Of a stretch of 64,000 nucleotides of DNA, positions 51,531-61,962 are shown piece after piece. A program made the position numbers and the translations under genes. The first letter of the stretch is position 1. Each line of letters begins with the position of its first letter. A model generated the notes under the pieces. It searched no databases and was not told where the DNA came from. It saw nothing but the letters and a program-made list of their open reading frames with translations. Source of the DNA: Streptomyces sp. NBC_00286 (GTDB taxonomy: Bacteria; Actinomycetota; Actinomycetes; Streptomycetales; Streptomycetaceae); contig NZ_CP108054.1 in the NCBI RefSeq assembly GCF_036173125.1, positions 7,531,001 through 7,595,000 of the forward strand, read 5' to 3'.

Positions 51531-52802
51531 ATGCGGCGTGGCATAGCGGCCACCGCGCTGGTGGCGTCCCTCGCCCTCACGGCGACGGCCTGCGGCGGAA
51601 GCGACAGCGGCGACAACGCCGGCGGTCCGGTCACCATCACCTGGTGGGACACCTCCAACGCCACCAATGAGGCACCCACGTACAAGGCCCTGGTCAAGGA
51701 ATTCGAGAAGGCCAACCCTGACATCAAGGTCGACTACGTCAACGTGCCCTTCGACCAGGCGCAGAACAAGTTCGACACCGCCGCCGGCGCCAAGGGCGCC
51801 CCGGACGTCCTGCGCTCCGAGGTCGGCTGGACCCCCGCCTTCGCCAAGAAGGGCTTCTTCCTGCCGCTGGACGGCACCGAGGCCCTCGCGGACCAGGCCA
51901 CGTTCCAGTCCAGCCTGATCGAGCAGGCCAAGTACGACGGCAAGACGTACGGCGTCCCCCTGGTCACCGACACGCTCGCGCTGGTCTACAACAAGGGCCT
52001 CTTCAAGCAGGCCGGCATCAGCAAGCCGCCCGCCACCTGGGACGACCTGAAGACGGCCGCCGCCACCATCAAGGACAAGACCGGCGTCGACGGCTACTGG
52101 GGCTCCACCCAGGCCTACTACGCGCAGTCCTTCCTCTACGGCGAGGGCGCCGACACGGTCGACGCCGACGCCAAGAAGATCACCGTCAAGTCGCCCGCCG
52201 CCGTCAAGGGTTACGAGACCTGGGAGAGCCTCTTCGACGGCAAGGGCCTGCACAAGGCCGACACCACCGCCGACGCGTACGCCCATATCCAGGAGGCGTT
52301 CGTCAGCGGCAAGGTCGCCTCGATCATCCAGGGCCCCTGGGAGATCACGAACTTCTACAAGGGCTCGGCCTTCAAGGACAAGGCCAACCTCGGCATCGCC
52401 ACCGTCCCGGCCGGCTCCACCGGCAAGGCGGGCGCCCCGACCGGCGGCCACAACCTCTCCGTGTACGCCGGCTCGGACCAGGCGCACCAGGAGGCCTCGC
52501 TGAAGTTCCTGAAGTTCATGACCTCGGCGAAGTCCCAGGAGACGATCGCCCTCAAGAACTCCACGCTCCCGACCCGCGACGACGCCTACACCGCCGAGGT
52601 CAAGGCCGACCCGGGCATCGCCGGCTACCAGGACGTGCTCCCCGTCGCCCAGCCGCGCCCGGCGCTGCCCGAGTACAGCTCCCTGTGGACCCCGCTCGAC
52701 ACCGAACTCAACGAGGTCGCCGGCGGCAAGAAGTCCCTCGACGAGGGCCTGAGCAGCGCTGAGACCGCGATCGCCAAGCTGGTCCCGGACTTCAGCAAGT
52801 GA
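51531..52802 (+). CDS. malE: Maltose/maltodextrin ABC transporter substrate-binding lipoprotein
   Basis: A 423-residue solute-binding protein. The signal peptide 'RRGIAATALVASLALTATACGG' ends in a lipobox (TATAC), so it is membrane-anchored outside. The body is the type 1 sugar-binding fold: 'ITWWDTSNATNEAPTYKALVKEFEK', 'YWGSTQAYYAQSFLYGEGAD', and 'IIQGPWEITNFYKG'. It feeds sugars to MalF/MalG. The ATG at 51531 has AAGGAG upstream. It is first in the malEFG-aglA set; a hairpin after it probably raises its share of transcript. Confidence 0.96.
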   Translation: MRRGIAATALVASLALTATACGGSDSGDNAGGPVTITWWDTSNATNEAPTYKALVKEFEKANPDIKVDYVNVPFDQAQNKFDTAAGAKGAPDVLRSEVGWTPAFAKKGFFLPLDGTEALADQATFQSSLIEQAKYDGKTYGVPLVTDTLALVYNKGLFKQAGISKPPATWDDLKTAAATIKDKTGVDGYWGSTQAYYAQSFLYGEGADTVDADAKKITVKSPAAVKGYETWESLFDGKGLHKADTTADAYAHIQEAFVSGKVASIIQGPWEITNFYKGSAFKDKANLGIATVPAGSTGKAGAPTGGHNLSVYAGSDQAHQEASLKFLKFMTSAKSQETIALKNSTLPTRDDAYTAEVKADPGIAGYQDVLPVAQPRPALPEYSSLWTPLDTELNEVAGGKKSLDEGLSSAETAIAKLVPDFSK

Positions 52803-52809
52803 CACCGCG

Positions 52810-52856
52810 TGGCCGTCGGGTCCCCCTCAACTCGGGGGAGGGACCCGACGGCCACC
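52810..52856. terminator. Attenuating hairpin between malE and malF
   Basis: GTGGCCGTCGGGTCCC (52810-52825) pairs exactly with 52841-52856 around CCTCAACTCGGGGGA. A 16-bp stem in a 96-bp operon gap, with no T-tract, usually trims or protects the 3' end of malE mRNA so that binding protein exceeds permease. Confidence 0.82.
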
Positions 52857-52898
52857 GGCCTGCGTGCCCTGCCCCTGATCTCCCGAAGGTGTCGAAAC

Positions 52899-53903
52899 AT
52901 GACAGTCGCCATCGACCGCGCGACCGGCAAGCGCCGCGGTGAGCGTGCGCCGCGCCCCGGGCCACTGAGGCGCTTCAGGCACAGCTACCAGAAGTACTGG
53001 TACGCGTACGCCATGATCATGCCCGTGGTCGTCGTGCTCGGCGTCCTCGTGCTCTACCCCCTGGGGTACGGCCTCTACCTCTCGCTCACCGACGCCAACA
53101 GCCTCAACACGGCCCGCACGATCGGCGTCAACGAGATCGCGGCCACGTACAAGTTCATCGGCCTCGACAACTACGCCGACCTCCTGTGGGGCGAGACCGC
53201 GTACGACCGCTTCTGGTCGCACTTCATCTGGACGGTCTCCTGGACGGCCGCCTGCGTCGCCCTGCACTACTCCATCGGCCTCGGCCTCGCGCTCCTCCTC
53301 AACCAGAAGCTGCGCGGGCGCACCTTCTACCGGCTCATCCTGGTCCTGCCGTGGGCCGTGCCCACCTTCGTCACCGTCTTCGGCTGGCGCTTCATGCTCG
53401 CCGACAGCGGCGTCATCAACTCGGCCCTAGACGCGCTCCACCTGCCGACGCCGCTGTGGCTGGAGGACACCTTCTGGCAGCGGTTCGCCGCGATCATGGT
53501 CAACACCTGGTGCGGGGTGCCGTTCATGATGGTCTCGCTGCTCGGCGGACTGCAGTCGATCGACTCGACGTTGTACGAGGCCGCCGAGATGGACGGCGCG
53601 ACCGCCTGGCAGCGGTTCCGGTACGTCACGCTGCCGGGCCTGCGGTCCGTCAGCTCCACCGTCGTACTCCTCGGCGTCATCTGGACCTTCAACCAGTTCG
53701 CCATCATCTTCCTGCTGTTCGGCAACACCGCCCCCGACGTCGACATCCTCGTGACCTGGGCGTACTACCTGGGCTTCGGCCAGCAGCCACGCGACTACGC
53801 GCAGTCGGCGGCGTACGGCATCCTGCTCCTCTCCATCCTGATTGTCTTCACCTCCGTCTACCGCCGCTGGCTGAACCGCAATGATCCGCAGCTCGCGATC
53901 TGA
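52899..53903 (+). CDS. malF: Maltose ABC transporter permease
   Basis: A 334-residue membrane subunit with six or seven helices. 'EAAEMDGATAWQRFRYVTLPGL' is the EAA loop that docks with the ATPase. The operon carries no ATPase, so it must use the shared MsiK-type ATPase encoded elsewhere, as is known for Streptomyces sugar importers. The start at 52899 has CGAAGGTG upstream; the frame extends to 52809 through the hairpin but that is not translated. Confidence 0.95.
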   Translation: MTVAIDRATGKRRGERAPRPGPLRRFRHSYQKYWYAYAMIMPVVVVLGVLVLYPLGYGLYLSLTDANSLNTARTIGVNEIAATYKFIGLDNYADLLWGETAYDRFWSHFIWTVSWTAACVALHYSIGLGLALLLNQKLRGRTFYRLILVLPWAVPTFVTVFGWRFMLADSGVINSALDALHLPTPLWLEDTFWQRFAAIMVNTWCGVPFMMVSLLGGLQSIDSTLYEAAEMDGATAWQRFRYVTLPGLRSVSSTVVLLGVIWTFNQFAIIFLLFGNTAPDVDILVTWAYYLGFGQQPRDYAQSAAYGILLLSILIVFTSVYRRWLNRNDPQLAI

Positions 53904-53916
53904 GGCAGGAGTCCCC

Positions 53917-54825
53917 ATGAGCACTACGACGCTTCCGACCACGTCCGCCGCGGATCAGGACCCGGACGCGGTCCGGCCGCGCAAGGTCCGCCGGCGCGGC
54001 GAGCAGGGCCTCGGCGCCACCCTCGCCTCCCACGGCATCCTGATCGTCACGAGCCTGATCGCGCTGTTCCCGATTGCCTGGCTGGTCTTCCTGTCCCTCG
54101 GCCCGGACAAGGACGACTACCTCCACCCCGAGCGCATCTTCGGGAAGATGACCTTCGACAACTACGTCTTCGTGCTCCAGGAGACGAAGTTCTTCGACTG
54201 GCTGACGAGCACGCTGATCGTCTCGCTCGGCGCGACACTCATCGGCGTACTGGTCGCCTCGACGACCGGTTACGCGGTCTCGCGGATGCGCTTCCCGGGC
54301 TACAAGAAGTTCATGTGGGTGCTGCTGGTGACCCAGATGTTCCCGATCGCCGTACTGATCGTGCCCATGTACCAGATTCTGTCGGAACTCCAGCTCATCG
54401 ACAGTTACCTTGGCCTGGTCCTCGTCTATTGCTCGACGGCCGTGCCGTACTGCGCCTGGCTGCTCAAGGGGTACTTCGACACGATCCCGTTCGAGATCGA
54501 CGAGGCCGGGCGCGTCGACGGGCTGACCCCCTTCGGCACGTTCGCGCGGCTGATCCTGCCACTGGCCAAACCGGGCCTGGCGGTCGCCGCGTTCTACAGC
54601 TTCATCACCGCGTTCGGCGAGGTCGCGTTCGCCTCGACGTTCATGCTGTCCGACACGAAGTACACGTTCGCGGTCGGGTTGCAGAGCTTCATCAGCGAGC
54701 ATGACGCTCAGCGGCATTACATGGCCGCGACGGCTGTGCTGATCGCGGTGCCGGTCTCCGCGTTCTTCTACCTTGTGCAGAAGAACTTGGTGACTGGGCT
54801 CACCGCGGGCGGCACGAAGGGGTGA
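53917..54825 (+). CDS. malG: Maltose ABC transporter permease
   Basis: A 302-residue six-helix permease partner of MalF. The EAA motif reads 'EIDEAGRVDGLTPFGTFARLILPLAKPG'. The start at 53917 follows GCAGGAG, 13 bp after malF, so the two are translated together. It ends with GGTKG, followed by a family A repeat before aglA. Confidence 0.95.
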   Translation: MSTTTLPTTSAADQDPDAVRPRKVRRRGEQGLGATLASHGILIVTSLIALFPIAWLVFLSLGPDKDDYLHPERIFGKMTFDNYVFVLQETKFFDWLTSTLIVSLGATLIGVLVASTTGYAVSRMRFPGYKKFMWVLLVTQMFPIAVLIVPMYQILSELQLIDSYLGLVLVYCSTAVPYCAWLLKGYFDTIPFEIDEAGRVDGLTPFGTFARLILPLAKPGLAVAAFYSFITAFGEVAFASTFMLSDTKYTFAVGLQSFISEHDAQRHYMAATAVLIAVPVSAFFYLVQKNLVTGLTAGGTKG

Positions 54826-54879
54826 CACTCCGCGCCTCCGCTGCCGCTGGGGGTGCCGCGACAAGCCGTCGTTTGGCTG

Positions 54880-54975
54880 CGGCGCCGTCGTGGCTGGTCG
54901 CGCCCGCGCGGCGGAGCCGCAAATTGAACACAGCCCCGCGCCCCTAAAAGGGGCGCTGCCCCTAAGGGGGCGCTG
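54880..54975. repeat. Intergenic repeat family A copy
   Basis: GTCGTGGCTGGTCGCGCCCG, CGGCGGAGCCGCAAATTG and CAGCCCCGCGCCCCTAAAAG, then the palindromic AAGGGGCGCTGCCCCT, lie between malG and aglA and may act as a partial terminator within the operon. Confidence 0.82.
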
Positions 54976-55057
54976 CCACGGAAGCCCGAGGCGGTCGCCT
55001 CCTCACCTACTGCCCACACACCCCATGATCTCAACCCCGTTACGTACCAAGGACGCC

Positions 55058-56752
<1,695 letters not shown>

Positions 56753-56860
56753 CGGTCCGCTCGTCGAGGGCCGTTAGCGCAGCCTGCGGTCGGTCTTCAG
56801 GGCCCGCTGCCCGGTCCCGGGCGGCGGGCCCTGCTGACGTTGGGGTCGCGGGCTACTGCT

Positions 56861-56921
56861 CGAGATATATGTATAGTTGCATCTATAATAAGCTGGCCTA
56901 TACGTAGTGAGGGGCACTCCG
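56861..56921 (+). promoter_or_regulatory. AT-rich promoter of the ATPase gene
   Basis: A 35-bp AT-rich stretch (AGATATATGTATAGTTGCATC) with a consensus-like TATAAT at 56884-56889 stands out from the GC-rich surroundings. It lies 32 nt before the ATG at 56922, which has GAGGGGC as its binding site. The composition suggests a promoter that came with the gene. Confidence 0.7.
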
Positions 56922-58406
56922 ATGAGGCCGGACAAGCCTGCGGAGATGTTCGACCGGGACTTTGAGTGGACCGAGCTGACCCGGTTCGCCACCTACCCCG
57001 GTCGCGAGGCCGCGCTGGGTGTCGTCTCGGGGCGGCGTCGTCAGGGCAAGACGTTCCTTCTCGACGCGATCACCCGTGCCTCCGGCGGCTTCATGTTCAC
57101 GGCCACGGAGACCACCGAGGCCGACGCGCTCCGACAGTTCGGCGAAGCCCTGGGTGTCTACTGCGGCGAGCCTGGCCCCTTTCGCTTCGCCCACTGGGAC
57201 GAGGCCATCACTCGACTCCTGCGCATTGCCACCGACGGCCCCACGATCGCCGTGATCGACGAGTTCCCCTTCCTGGCCAAGGCCTCTCCGGCCTTGCCGT
57301 CGATCATCCAGCGGGCCCTGGACCCCGCCGCCCGCCATGACAACACCCCGGTCCGTCTCCTTCTGTGTGGCTCCGCCCTGTCCTTCATGAGCAGGCTGCT
57401 GTCCGGCAACGCACCCTTGCGCGGTCGTGCCGGTCTCGAACTCGTCGTTCCCACCCTCGACTACCGCATGGCCGCCCAGTTCTGGGACATCACCGATCCC
57501 CGAACCGCCGCCCTCACGCACGCCATTGTCGGCGGCACCCCCGCCTACCGCCGTGAATTCACCCAGGGCGACACCCCCGTCGGCCCCGATGACTTCGACG
57601 ACTGGGTCATCCGCGCCGTCCTCAACCCCGGCCGCCCACTTTTCCGCGAAGCCCGCTACCTCCTCGCCGAAGAGCCCGAACTTCACGACACCGCGCTCTA
57701 CCACTCCGTACTGGCAGCCATCGCCTCAGGAAACGCCGCACGCGGCGGCATCGCCGACTACCTCGGCCGCAAAGCCACCGACCTCGCCCACCCGCTGACC
57801 GTGCTCGAGGACGTCGGCCTCATCCGCCACGAACCCGACGCCTTCCGCCGCAACCGCTCCGCCTACCGCATCGCCGAACCGCTCGTGACCTTCTACCACG
57901 CCGTCATGCGCCCCAACTGGGGCGACCTCGAACGTCCTGGCCGCGCCCCCACCGTCTGGCGGCGCGCCCAGGCCACCTTCCGCAGCAAGGTCCTCGGCCC
58001 TCACTTCGAGACCCTCTGCCGTGAATGGGCCCGCTGGCACGCAGCCCCCGAAACGTACGGCGGCCACCCCACGCGCGTGGCGGCCGGCACCGTCAACGAC
58101 CCCTCCGCCAGAACCAGCCACGAAGTCGATGTCGCCGTCTTCGGCCACGGGGACGACGACGCCTCCGACCGCGAAGCCCTGCTCGCCATCGGCGAAGCCA
58201 AATGGAACGACACCATGGGCATCGGCCACCTGGAACGCCTCCAGCACATCCGCGAACTCCTCCACGCCCGCGGCGCCACATCGGCGGAGCAGACCCGCCT
58301 CATCTGCTTCAGCGGCGCAGGCTTTACCGGGGACCTCCATCAAGCCGCCGAACAAGACCCCACCATCCAACTCGTGGGTCTGGACAGGCTCTACAACGGC
58401 GAATGA
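56922..58406 (+). CDS. ATP-binding protein with C-terminal nuclease-like domain (DUF234 type)
   Basis: A 494-residue archaeal-type ATPase. Walker A 'SGRRRQGKT' is at about 36-44 and Walker B 'TIAVIDEFPFLAK' near 107; 'LLLCGSALSFMSRLLSG' is the sensor-like strand. A winged-helix part follows ('GGIADYLGRKATDLAHPLTVLEDVGLI'). The C-terminal DUF234-like domain has 'HEVDVAVFG' and 'LLAIGEAKWND', a PD-(D/E)xK arrangement (D...ExK). The family is found near mobile or defence genes, but its role is unproven. A GTG at 56907 could add five residues. Its position next to aglA and AT-rich promoter suggest acquisition. Confidence 0.85.
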   Translation: MRPDKPAEMFDRDFEWTELTRFATYPGREAALGVVSGRRRQGKTFLLDAITRASGGFMFTATETTEADALRQFGEALGVYCGEPGPFRFAHWDEAITRLLRIATDGPTIAVIDEFPFLAKASPALPSIIQRALDPAARHDNTPVRLLLCGSALSFMSRLLSGNAPLRGRAGLELVVPTLDYRMAAQFWDITDPRTAALTHAIVGGTPAYRREFTQGDTPVGPDDFDDWVIRAVLNPGRPLFREARYLLAEEPELHDTALYHSVLAAIASGNAARGGIADYLGRKATDLAHPLTVLEDVGLIRHEPDAFRRNRSAYRIAEPLVTFYHAVMRPNWGDLERPGRAPTVWRRAQATFRSKVLGPHFETLCREWARWHAAPETYGGHPTRVAAGTVNDPSARTSHEVDVAVFGHGDDDASDREALLAIGEAKWNDTMGIGHLERLQHIRELLHARGATSAEQTRLICFSGAGFTGDLHQAAEQDPTIQLVGLDRLYNGE

Positions 58407-58433
58407 ACCGTCATGAGGTGGGGGCACGGCCTG

Positions 58434-59312
58434 TCAGCCGGGTTGGCGGAAGCTCTCGAAGATCCGGGCGAAGCCTTCCTCTCCGTGGCCCGCGTCGATC
58501 TGGCGTTGGATGAGGCGCTGGACCGTGGCCACCACCTCGGTGCTGATGCCCTGTTCGGAACTGGCGGTCAGGATGTCGCCGAGGTCGGAGAACCTGAGGC
58601 TCTGTTGCCCGTCGACGGTGTAGTCCCCGCCGTCGATGACCTCGGCGAATTCCTGGAAGCCGCCGGTCATGGCGGTCAGCCAGGGCGCCGCCATGGTGGC
58701 GAACTCGCCCACCGTCACACCGGCCGGTGCGACCATCGCCGCGCCGTGCATGAATCCGGCGAACATGACGTACATGCCCGAGAGCAGGGCGAGGTCGTAC
58801 AGGGACGCCAGCCCGGCATCCTCACCGAAGTAGGTACTGGTTCCCCAGAGTTCGAGCAGCGGCTTGTGCTGATGGAACACCTCGGCCGACCCGCTGTAGA
58901 GGACGGATGCCCCCGGCCGGCCGATCATCTGCGGTACGGCCATGATGCCGCCGTCCAAATACGCGACTCCGGTACGGGCTGCCCAGGCGGCCAACTCCCG
59001 GGACTGGGCCGGGGATGTCGTGGTGACGTTGATCAGGGTTCGCCCGGCCAGATCGTCGGAGAGCGGATCGAGTACTTCATGGACCGAGACGTGGTCCAGC
59101 AGACATACGATCACCAGCCCGCCGGCACGGACCGCGTCGCCGGACGTGGCGGCGGCCCTGGCTCCCAGCGCGACGAGGCCTTCCGTTTTGCCGGGTGAGC
59201 GGTTCCAGACCGTTGTCGTGTACCCGGCCTTCACCAGCGCCTCTGCGAGGGTGGTCCCCATCGCGCCCAGCCCGAGAACGCTCACCTGAACGTCGTTGTT
59301 GTTCGCTGTCAC
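58434..59312 (-). CDS. NADPH-dependent imine-reductase-like dehydrogenase
   Basis: A 292-residue beta-hydroxyacid-dehydrogenase-fold enzyme. The Rossmann motif GLGAMGTTLAEALVKAG is near residue 13 and 'NRSPGKTEGLVALGA' binds the 2'-phosphate. The C-terminal helical bundle has 'ASLYDLALLSGMYVMFAGFMHG', the pattern of imine reductases, in place of the Lys typical of 3-hydroxyisobutyrate dehydrogenase. It would reduce C=N or C=O bonds; the natural substrate is unknown. It is divergent from an HxlR regulator that probably controls it. Confidence 0.88.
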   Translation of the reverse strand: MTANNNDVQVSVLGLGAMGTTLAEALVKAGYTTTVWNRSPGKTEGLVALGARAAATSGDAVRAGGLVIVCLLDHVSVHEVLDPLSDDLAGRTLINVTTTSPAQSRELAAWAARTGVAYLDGGIMAVPQMIGRPGASVLYSGSAEVFHQHKPLLELWGTSTYFGEDAGLASLYDLALLSGMYVMFAGFMHGAAMVAPAGVTVGEFATMAAPWLTAMTGGFQEFAEVIDGGDYTVDGQQSLRFSDLGDILTASSEQGISTEVVATVQRLIQRQIDAGHGEEGFARIFESFRQPG

Positions 59313-59399
59313 TTCGCGGTTCCCCTCGTGGTCTGCGGCTCTTCGGCTCTCGACTCTTCGGCTCGATCCTCTCCGCCGCCGCTAGAGTTGACCAGTACG

Positions 59400-59433
59400 G
59401 ACTAATTAGTCAGGTACTCACCATTTGGTAAGT
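59400..59433. promoter_or_regulatory. Two palindromes in the HxlR/imine-reductase promoter
   Basis: GACTAATTAGTC (59400-59411) is a perfect 12-bp palindrome. ACTCACCA-TT-TGGTAAGT (59416-59433) is an 18-bp near-palindrome with one mismatch. They lie between the divergent genes and are candidate HxlR binding sites; TTGACC near 59388 is a possible -35. Confidence 0.7.
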
Positions 59434-59452
59434 GCCTCTGGGGAGGAGCGGG

Positions 59453-59830
59453 ATGGCAGCGCCGGCACGACGAGGTCCCTACTTCTGCGGTATCGACGCG
59501 GCGATGGACGTGGTCGCCGGCAAGTGGAAGTCACTGATCCTCTGGGAGCTGCACCACCACGGAACCCGCCGGTTCGCCGAACTGCGCCGCGGACTGCCGG
59601 GCGTCAGCGAGAAGATGCTGGTTCAGCATCTGCGGGAGATGGAAGAAGACGGGCTCGTCCATCGTGAGGTGTACCGAGAGGTGCCACCGAAGGTCGAGTA
59701 CTCCCTGACCGAGCACGGCATCTCCCTCAACGCCGCCCTGGCCCCACTGGGGAGTTGGGGCACCGAACGCATACAGCGGATCGGGGCGGACAAGGTCGCG
59801 GTCGATGACGACGCGACAGTTCGGCGATAG
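59453..59830 (+). CDS. HxlR-family winged-helix regulator
   Basis: A 125-residue regulator with the HxlR core: 'DAAMDVVAGKWKSLILWELHHHGTRRFAELRRGLPGVSEKMLVQHLREMEEDGLVHREVY' is the DNA-binding wing region, then 'VEYSLTEHGISL'. The single Cys (YFCG, before the first helix) could sense redox or electrophiles as in HypR/YodB-type members. The start at 59453 has GGGAGGAG upstream; GTG 59432 is an alternative. It likely regulates itself and the divergent reductase. Confidence 0.92.
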   Translation: MAAPARRGPYFCGIDAAMDVVAGKWKSLILWELHHHGTRRFAELRRGLPGVSEKMLVQHLREMEEDGLVHREVYREVPPKVEYSLTEHGISLNAALAPLGSWGTERIQRIGADKVAVDDDATVRR

Positions 59831-59879
59831 GAACGACGGCGTGCTTGGGCGGCGTGCCTCGGGGGGCATGACTGTCGGG

Positions 59880-59921
59880 GGAAATTGTGACACTTGCCCG
59901 TGCAAGTGTCACAATTTCCCG
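59880..59921. terminator. Long hairpin with 19-bp perfect stem
   Basis: Arms at 59880-59898 and 59903-59921 are exact inverted copies with a 4-nt loop and contain AATTGTGACACTT. The core GGGAA-n-TTGTGACACTT matches the hairpin at 9451-9510. It lies between the convergent HxlR gene and the Gly-rich protein gene. Confidence 0.8.
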
Positions 59922-59985
59922 CACCAGCCCCAGCCCCTCGCCGCGTCGCCTGAGCCTCGGCGCTGTCCGCCGTGGGCCCGCGACG

Positions 59986-61038
59986 TCAGTCCCCGCCGCC
60001 TCCGCCGCCACCACCGTCGCCGCCCCCACCGCCACCGTCGCCGCCTCCGCTGCCCGCGTCCCAGCCGTCTCCGGCCCCGCCGCCGGAGCCGTTGTCGTCG
60101 CTGCCGGAGCCCAGGTTGGTGAACCAGGGCTGGTCCCAGACGGGCTCATCCGCGGACGCGGTCCGGCGGGCGCGGAAGCGGACCGTGCCCGTCGCGTCGC
60201 CGAGGCCGAAGGCGACCGCGAAGGTGTGGGCCATGACGGCATCCAGCGGTTCGGGGCTGTCGTGCCGTACGTCCGCGAGGGGGAGAAGCGCCGTGCCCGG
60301 CATGGCCGCGCCCGGCATGGCCGCGCCCGGCAGGGGGCGGGTGAGGAGGGCTACGAGACGGCCGTTGCAGGTCAGGCGGGAGGTCCGCGCGTTCTCGCGC
60401 GTCAACTCCCAGCGGCGCTGCGGGAGTTCGACGACCACGGAACGCTTCGACTTCCGCACGGCGGAGGTCGCGGCCAGCATGGCGGGCGCCTCGCCCACCG
60501 TCAGCAGCAGCCCCCGGCTGGTGTCCCTGCGGTCGGCCGACACTCCGTGCGGGGCCCGGATCCGTACGACGGGGGCCGACGGCGACCAGACGTCGACGCG
60601 CACGGACCGCCGGTCCACGGCCACCGTGACCGGCCCGCCCGGACCGTCGGCGAAACGCCGTGCCATCCACAGGGGCACACCCTCCGCCCGCGCCCGGTCG
60701 GCGAGCGCGCTGACCGCCGCCGGGCCACCGGCATGACGTACCGCCATATCCCCAAGAAACTGGGCGAATTCGGCCGCCCGGCGCGCCTTCACCGGCTTCG
60801 TGGACCCGGTGATACGCGTGACCGGCACGATCCCGGTGCCGGAGGGGAAATGCGCGAACGGCCGCTCGGAGCCACCGCCGCCGAGCCACTGCCCCCGCAG
60901 ATACGCATCCGCCATGGCCACCATGTGCAACTCGGCCGGCGGAGTCGTCCTGCTCCCCACCTTCAGCCCGCCCTCGGTCAGCTCGACCGTCCTGGCCAGC
61001 GGATTCCAGGACTGCTCCGCGTACACGGTCTCACTCAC
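59986..61038 (-). CDS. Hypothetical protein with Gly-rich C-terminal tail
   Basis: A roughly 350-residue protein that I do not recognise. Residues 1-90 or so read 'YAEQSWNPLARTVELTEGGLKVGSRTTPPAELHMVAMADAYLRG', with regular beta-rich content afterwards. The last 40 or so residues are nearly all Gly, Asp and Ser, like the tails of TIGR04222-type membrane proteins, but no helix is seen here. The start is uncertain: GTG 61038 (VSETVYAEQ) is preferred; the frame stays open to GTG 61086, inside a 13-bp repeat. It lies divergent from the sigma factor gene. Confidence 0.65.
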   Translation of the reverse strand: MSETVYAEQSWNPLARTVELTEGGLKVGSRTTPPAELHMVAMADAYLRGQWLGGGGSERPFAHFPSGTGIVPVTRITGSTKPVKARRAAEFAQFLGDMAVRHAGGPAAVSALADRARAEGVPLWMARRFADGPGGPVTVAVDRRSVRVDVWSPSAPVVRIRAPHGVSADRRDTSRGLLLTVGEAPAMLAATSAVRKSKRSVVVELPQRRWELTRENARTSRLTCNGRLVALLTRPLPGAAMPGAAMPGTALLPLADVRHDSPEPLDAVMAHTFAVAFGLGDATGTVRFRARRTASADEPVWDQPWFTNLGSGSDDNGSGGGAGDGWDAGSGGGDGGGGGGDGGGGGGGGD

Positions 61039-61069
61039 CTGCGCGCCCCCATGTTTCAGTCCGTCCGAT

Positions 61070-61121
61070 GCACCGTTGAAGTGCACTCTCGAAGTACACA
61101 GTTGAAGGTCACTCTTGAAGT
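61070..61121. repeat. Four tandem 13-bp repeats upstream of the hypothetical gene
   Basis: GCACCGTTGAAGT, GCACTCTCGAAGT, ACACAGTTGAAGG and TCACTCTTGAAGT follow without gaps. They lie in the divergent promoter region between the Gly-rich protein and the sigma factor gene, a likely place for a regulator to bind. Confidence 0.85.
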
Positions 61122-61281
61122 CGCTCAGGTGCCGTGCGCGGTTCCGGTTCGAGGCGCTGGTCCGGGTGAGCCACCGGGCCGAAGGTGCACGGGCAGCCCT
61201 GAGTGGCTGTGGCGCAGGTCACCGGAACCACCCGCACCCGGCGGAGAGTCACGGGTGTGAGGTGTATGAGGTGCATAGGAC

Positions 61282-61962
61282 ATGAGTGACCGCTTGCGCG
61301 CGCGGATACGGGCGGGTGACCGCGAGGCCTTCGCGGAGATCTACGAGGAGTACGCGCGCACCGTCTACAACCATGCCTTCCGGTTGACCGGCGACTGGTC
61401 GACCGCCGAGGAGGTGATGGCCGACACCTTCCTCGACGCCTGGCGCACCCGGGAGCAACTGGAGCCGGAAGGCGGCACGGTGAAGCCCTGGCTGCTGGGC
61501 ATGGCGACGAACAAGTCCCGCAACGCCAACCGCGGCCTCGGCCGCCGTCTGGCCTTCCTGGCCCGCCGCCCCGCACCGGACTTGGTGGCGGACTTCGCCG
61601 ACGAGACCGCCGGCCGCCTCGACGACGCCCGCCGGCTGGCCGCCGTACGGGAGGTTTACGACCGTTTGCGGCGCGGGGAGCGGGAGGTGCTGGCGCTATG
61701 CGTATGGACAGGCCTGGACTACGCGCAGGCGGCCGAGGCCCTGGGCGTCCCCGTGGGAACCGTGCGGTCACGGCTGTCCAGAGCGCGGGCGAGGCTGTGG
61801 AAACTGACCGATCATCAGCTACGGGAAGAAAAGCCGGAAACTCGAGCAAACAAGGAAATTCTCGCAAACAATACGGAACCGCTGCGCCGTCGCGGAGAGC
61901 TACCAAGTGAGGCCGCGTTGGCGGCCATTCCGTTCCAGGAGATTCAGGAGGGACCCCGATGA
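61282..61962 (+). CDS. ECF-type RNA polymerase sigma factor
   Basis: A 226-residue sigma factor. Region 2 is 'AEIYEEYARTVYNHAFRLTGDWSTAEEVMADTFLDAWR', region 4 'LRRGEREVLALCVWTGLDYAQAAEALGVPVGTVRSRLSRARARL'. The tail of about 45 residues after region 4 is longer than usual. GGAACC at 61224-61229 followed about 17 bp later by GTCA resembles an ECF promoter, so the gene may control itself. Its stop overlaps the next start (ATGA). Confidence 0.93.
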   Translation: MSDRLRARIRAGDREAFAEIYEEYARTVYNHAFRLTGDWSTAEEVMADTFLDAWRTREQLEPEGGTVKPWLLGMATNKSRNANRGLGRRLAFLARRPAPDLVADFADETAGRLDDARRLAAVREVYDRLRRGEREVLALCVWTGLDYAQAAEALGVPVGTVRSRLSRARARLWKLTDHQLREEKPETRANKEILANNTEPLRRRGELPSEAALAAIPFQEIQEGPR

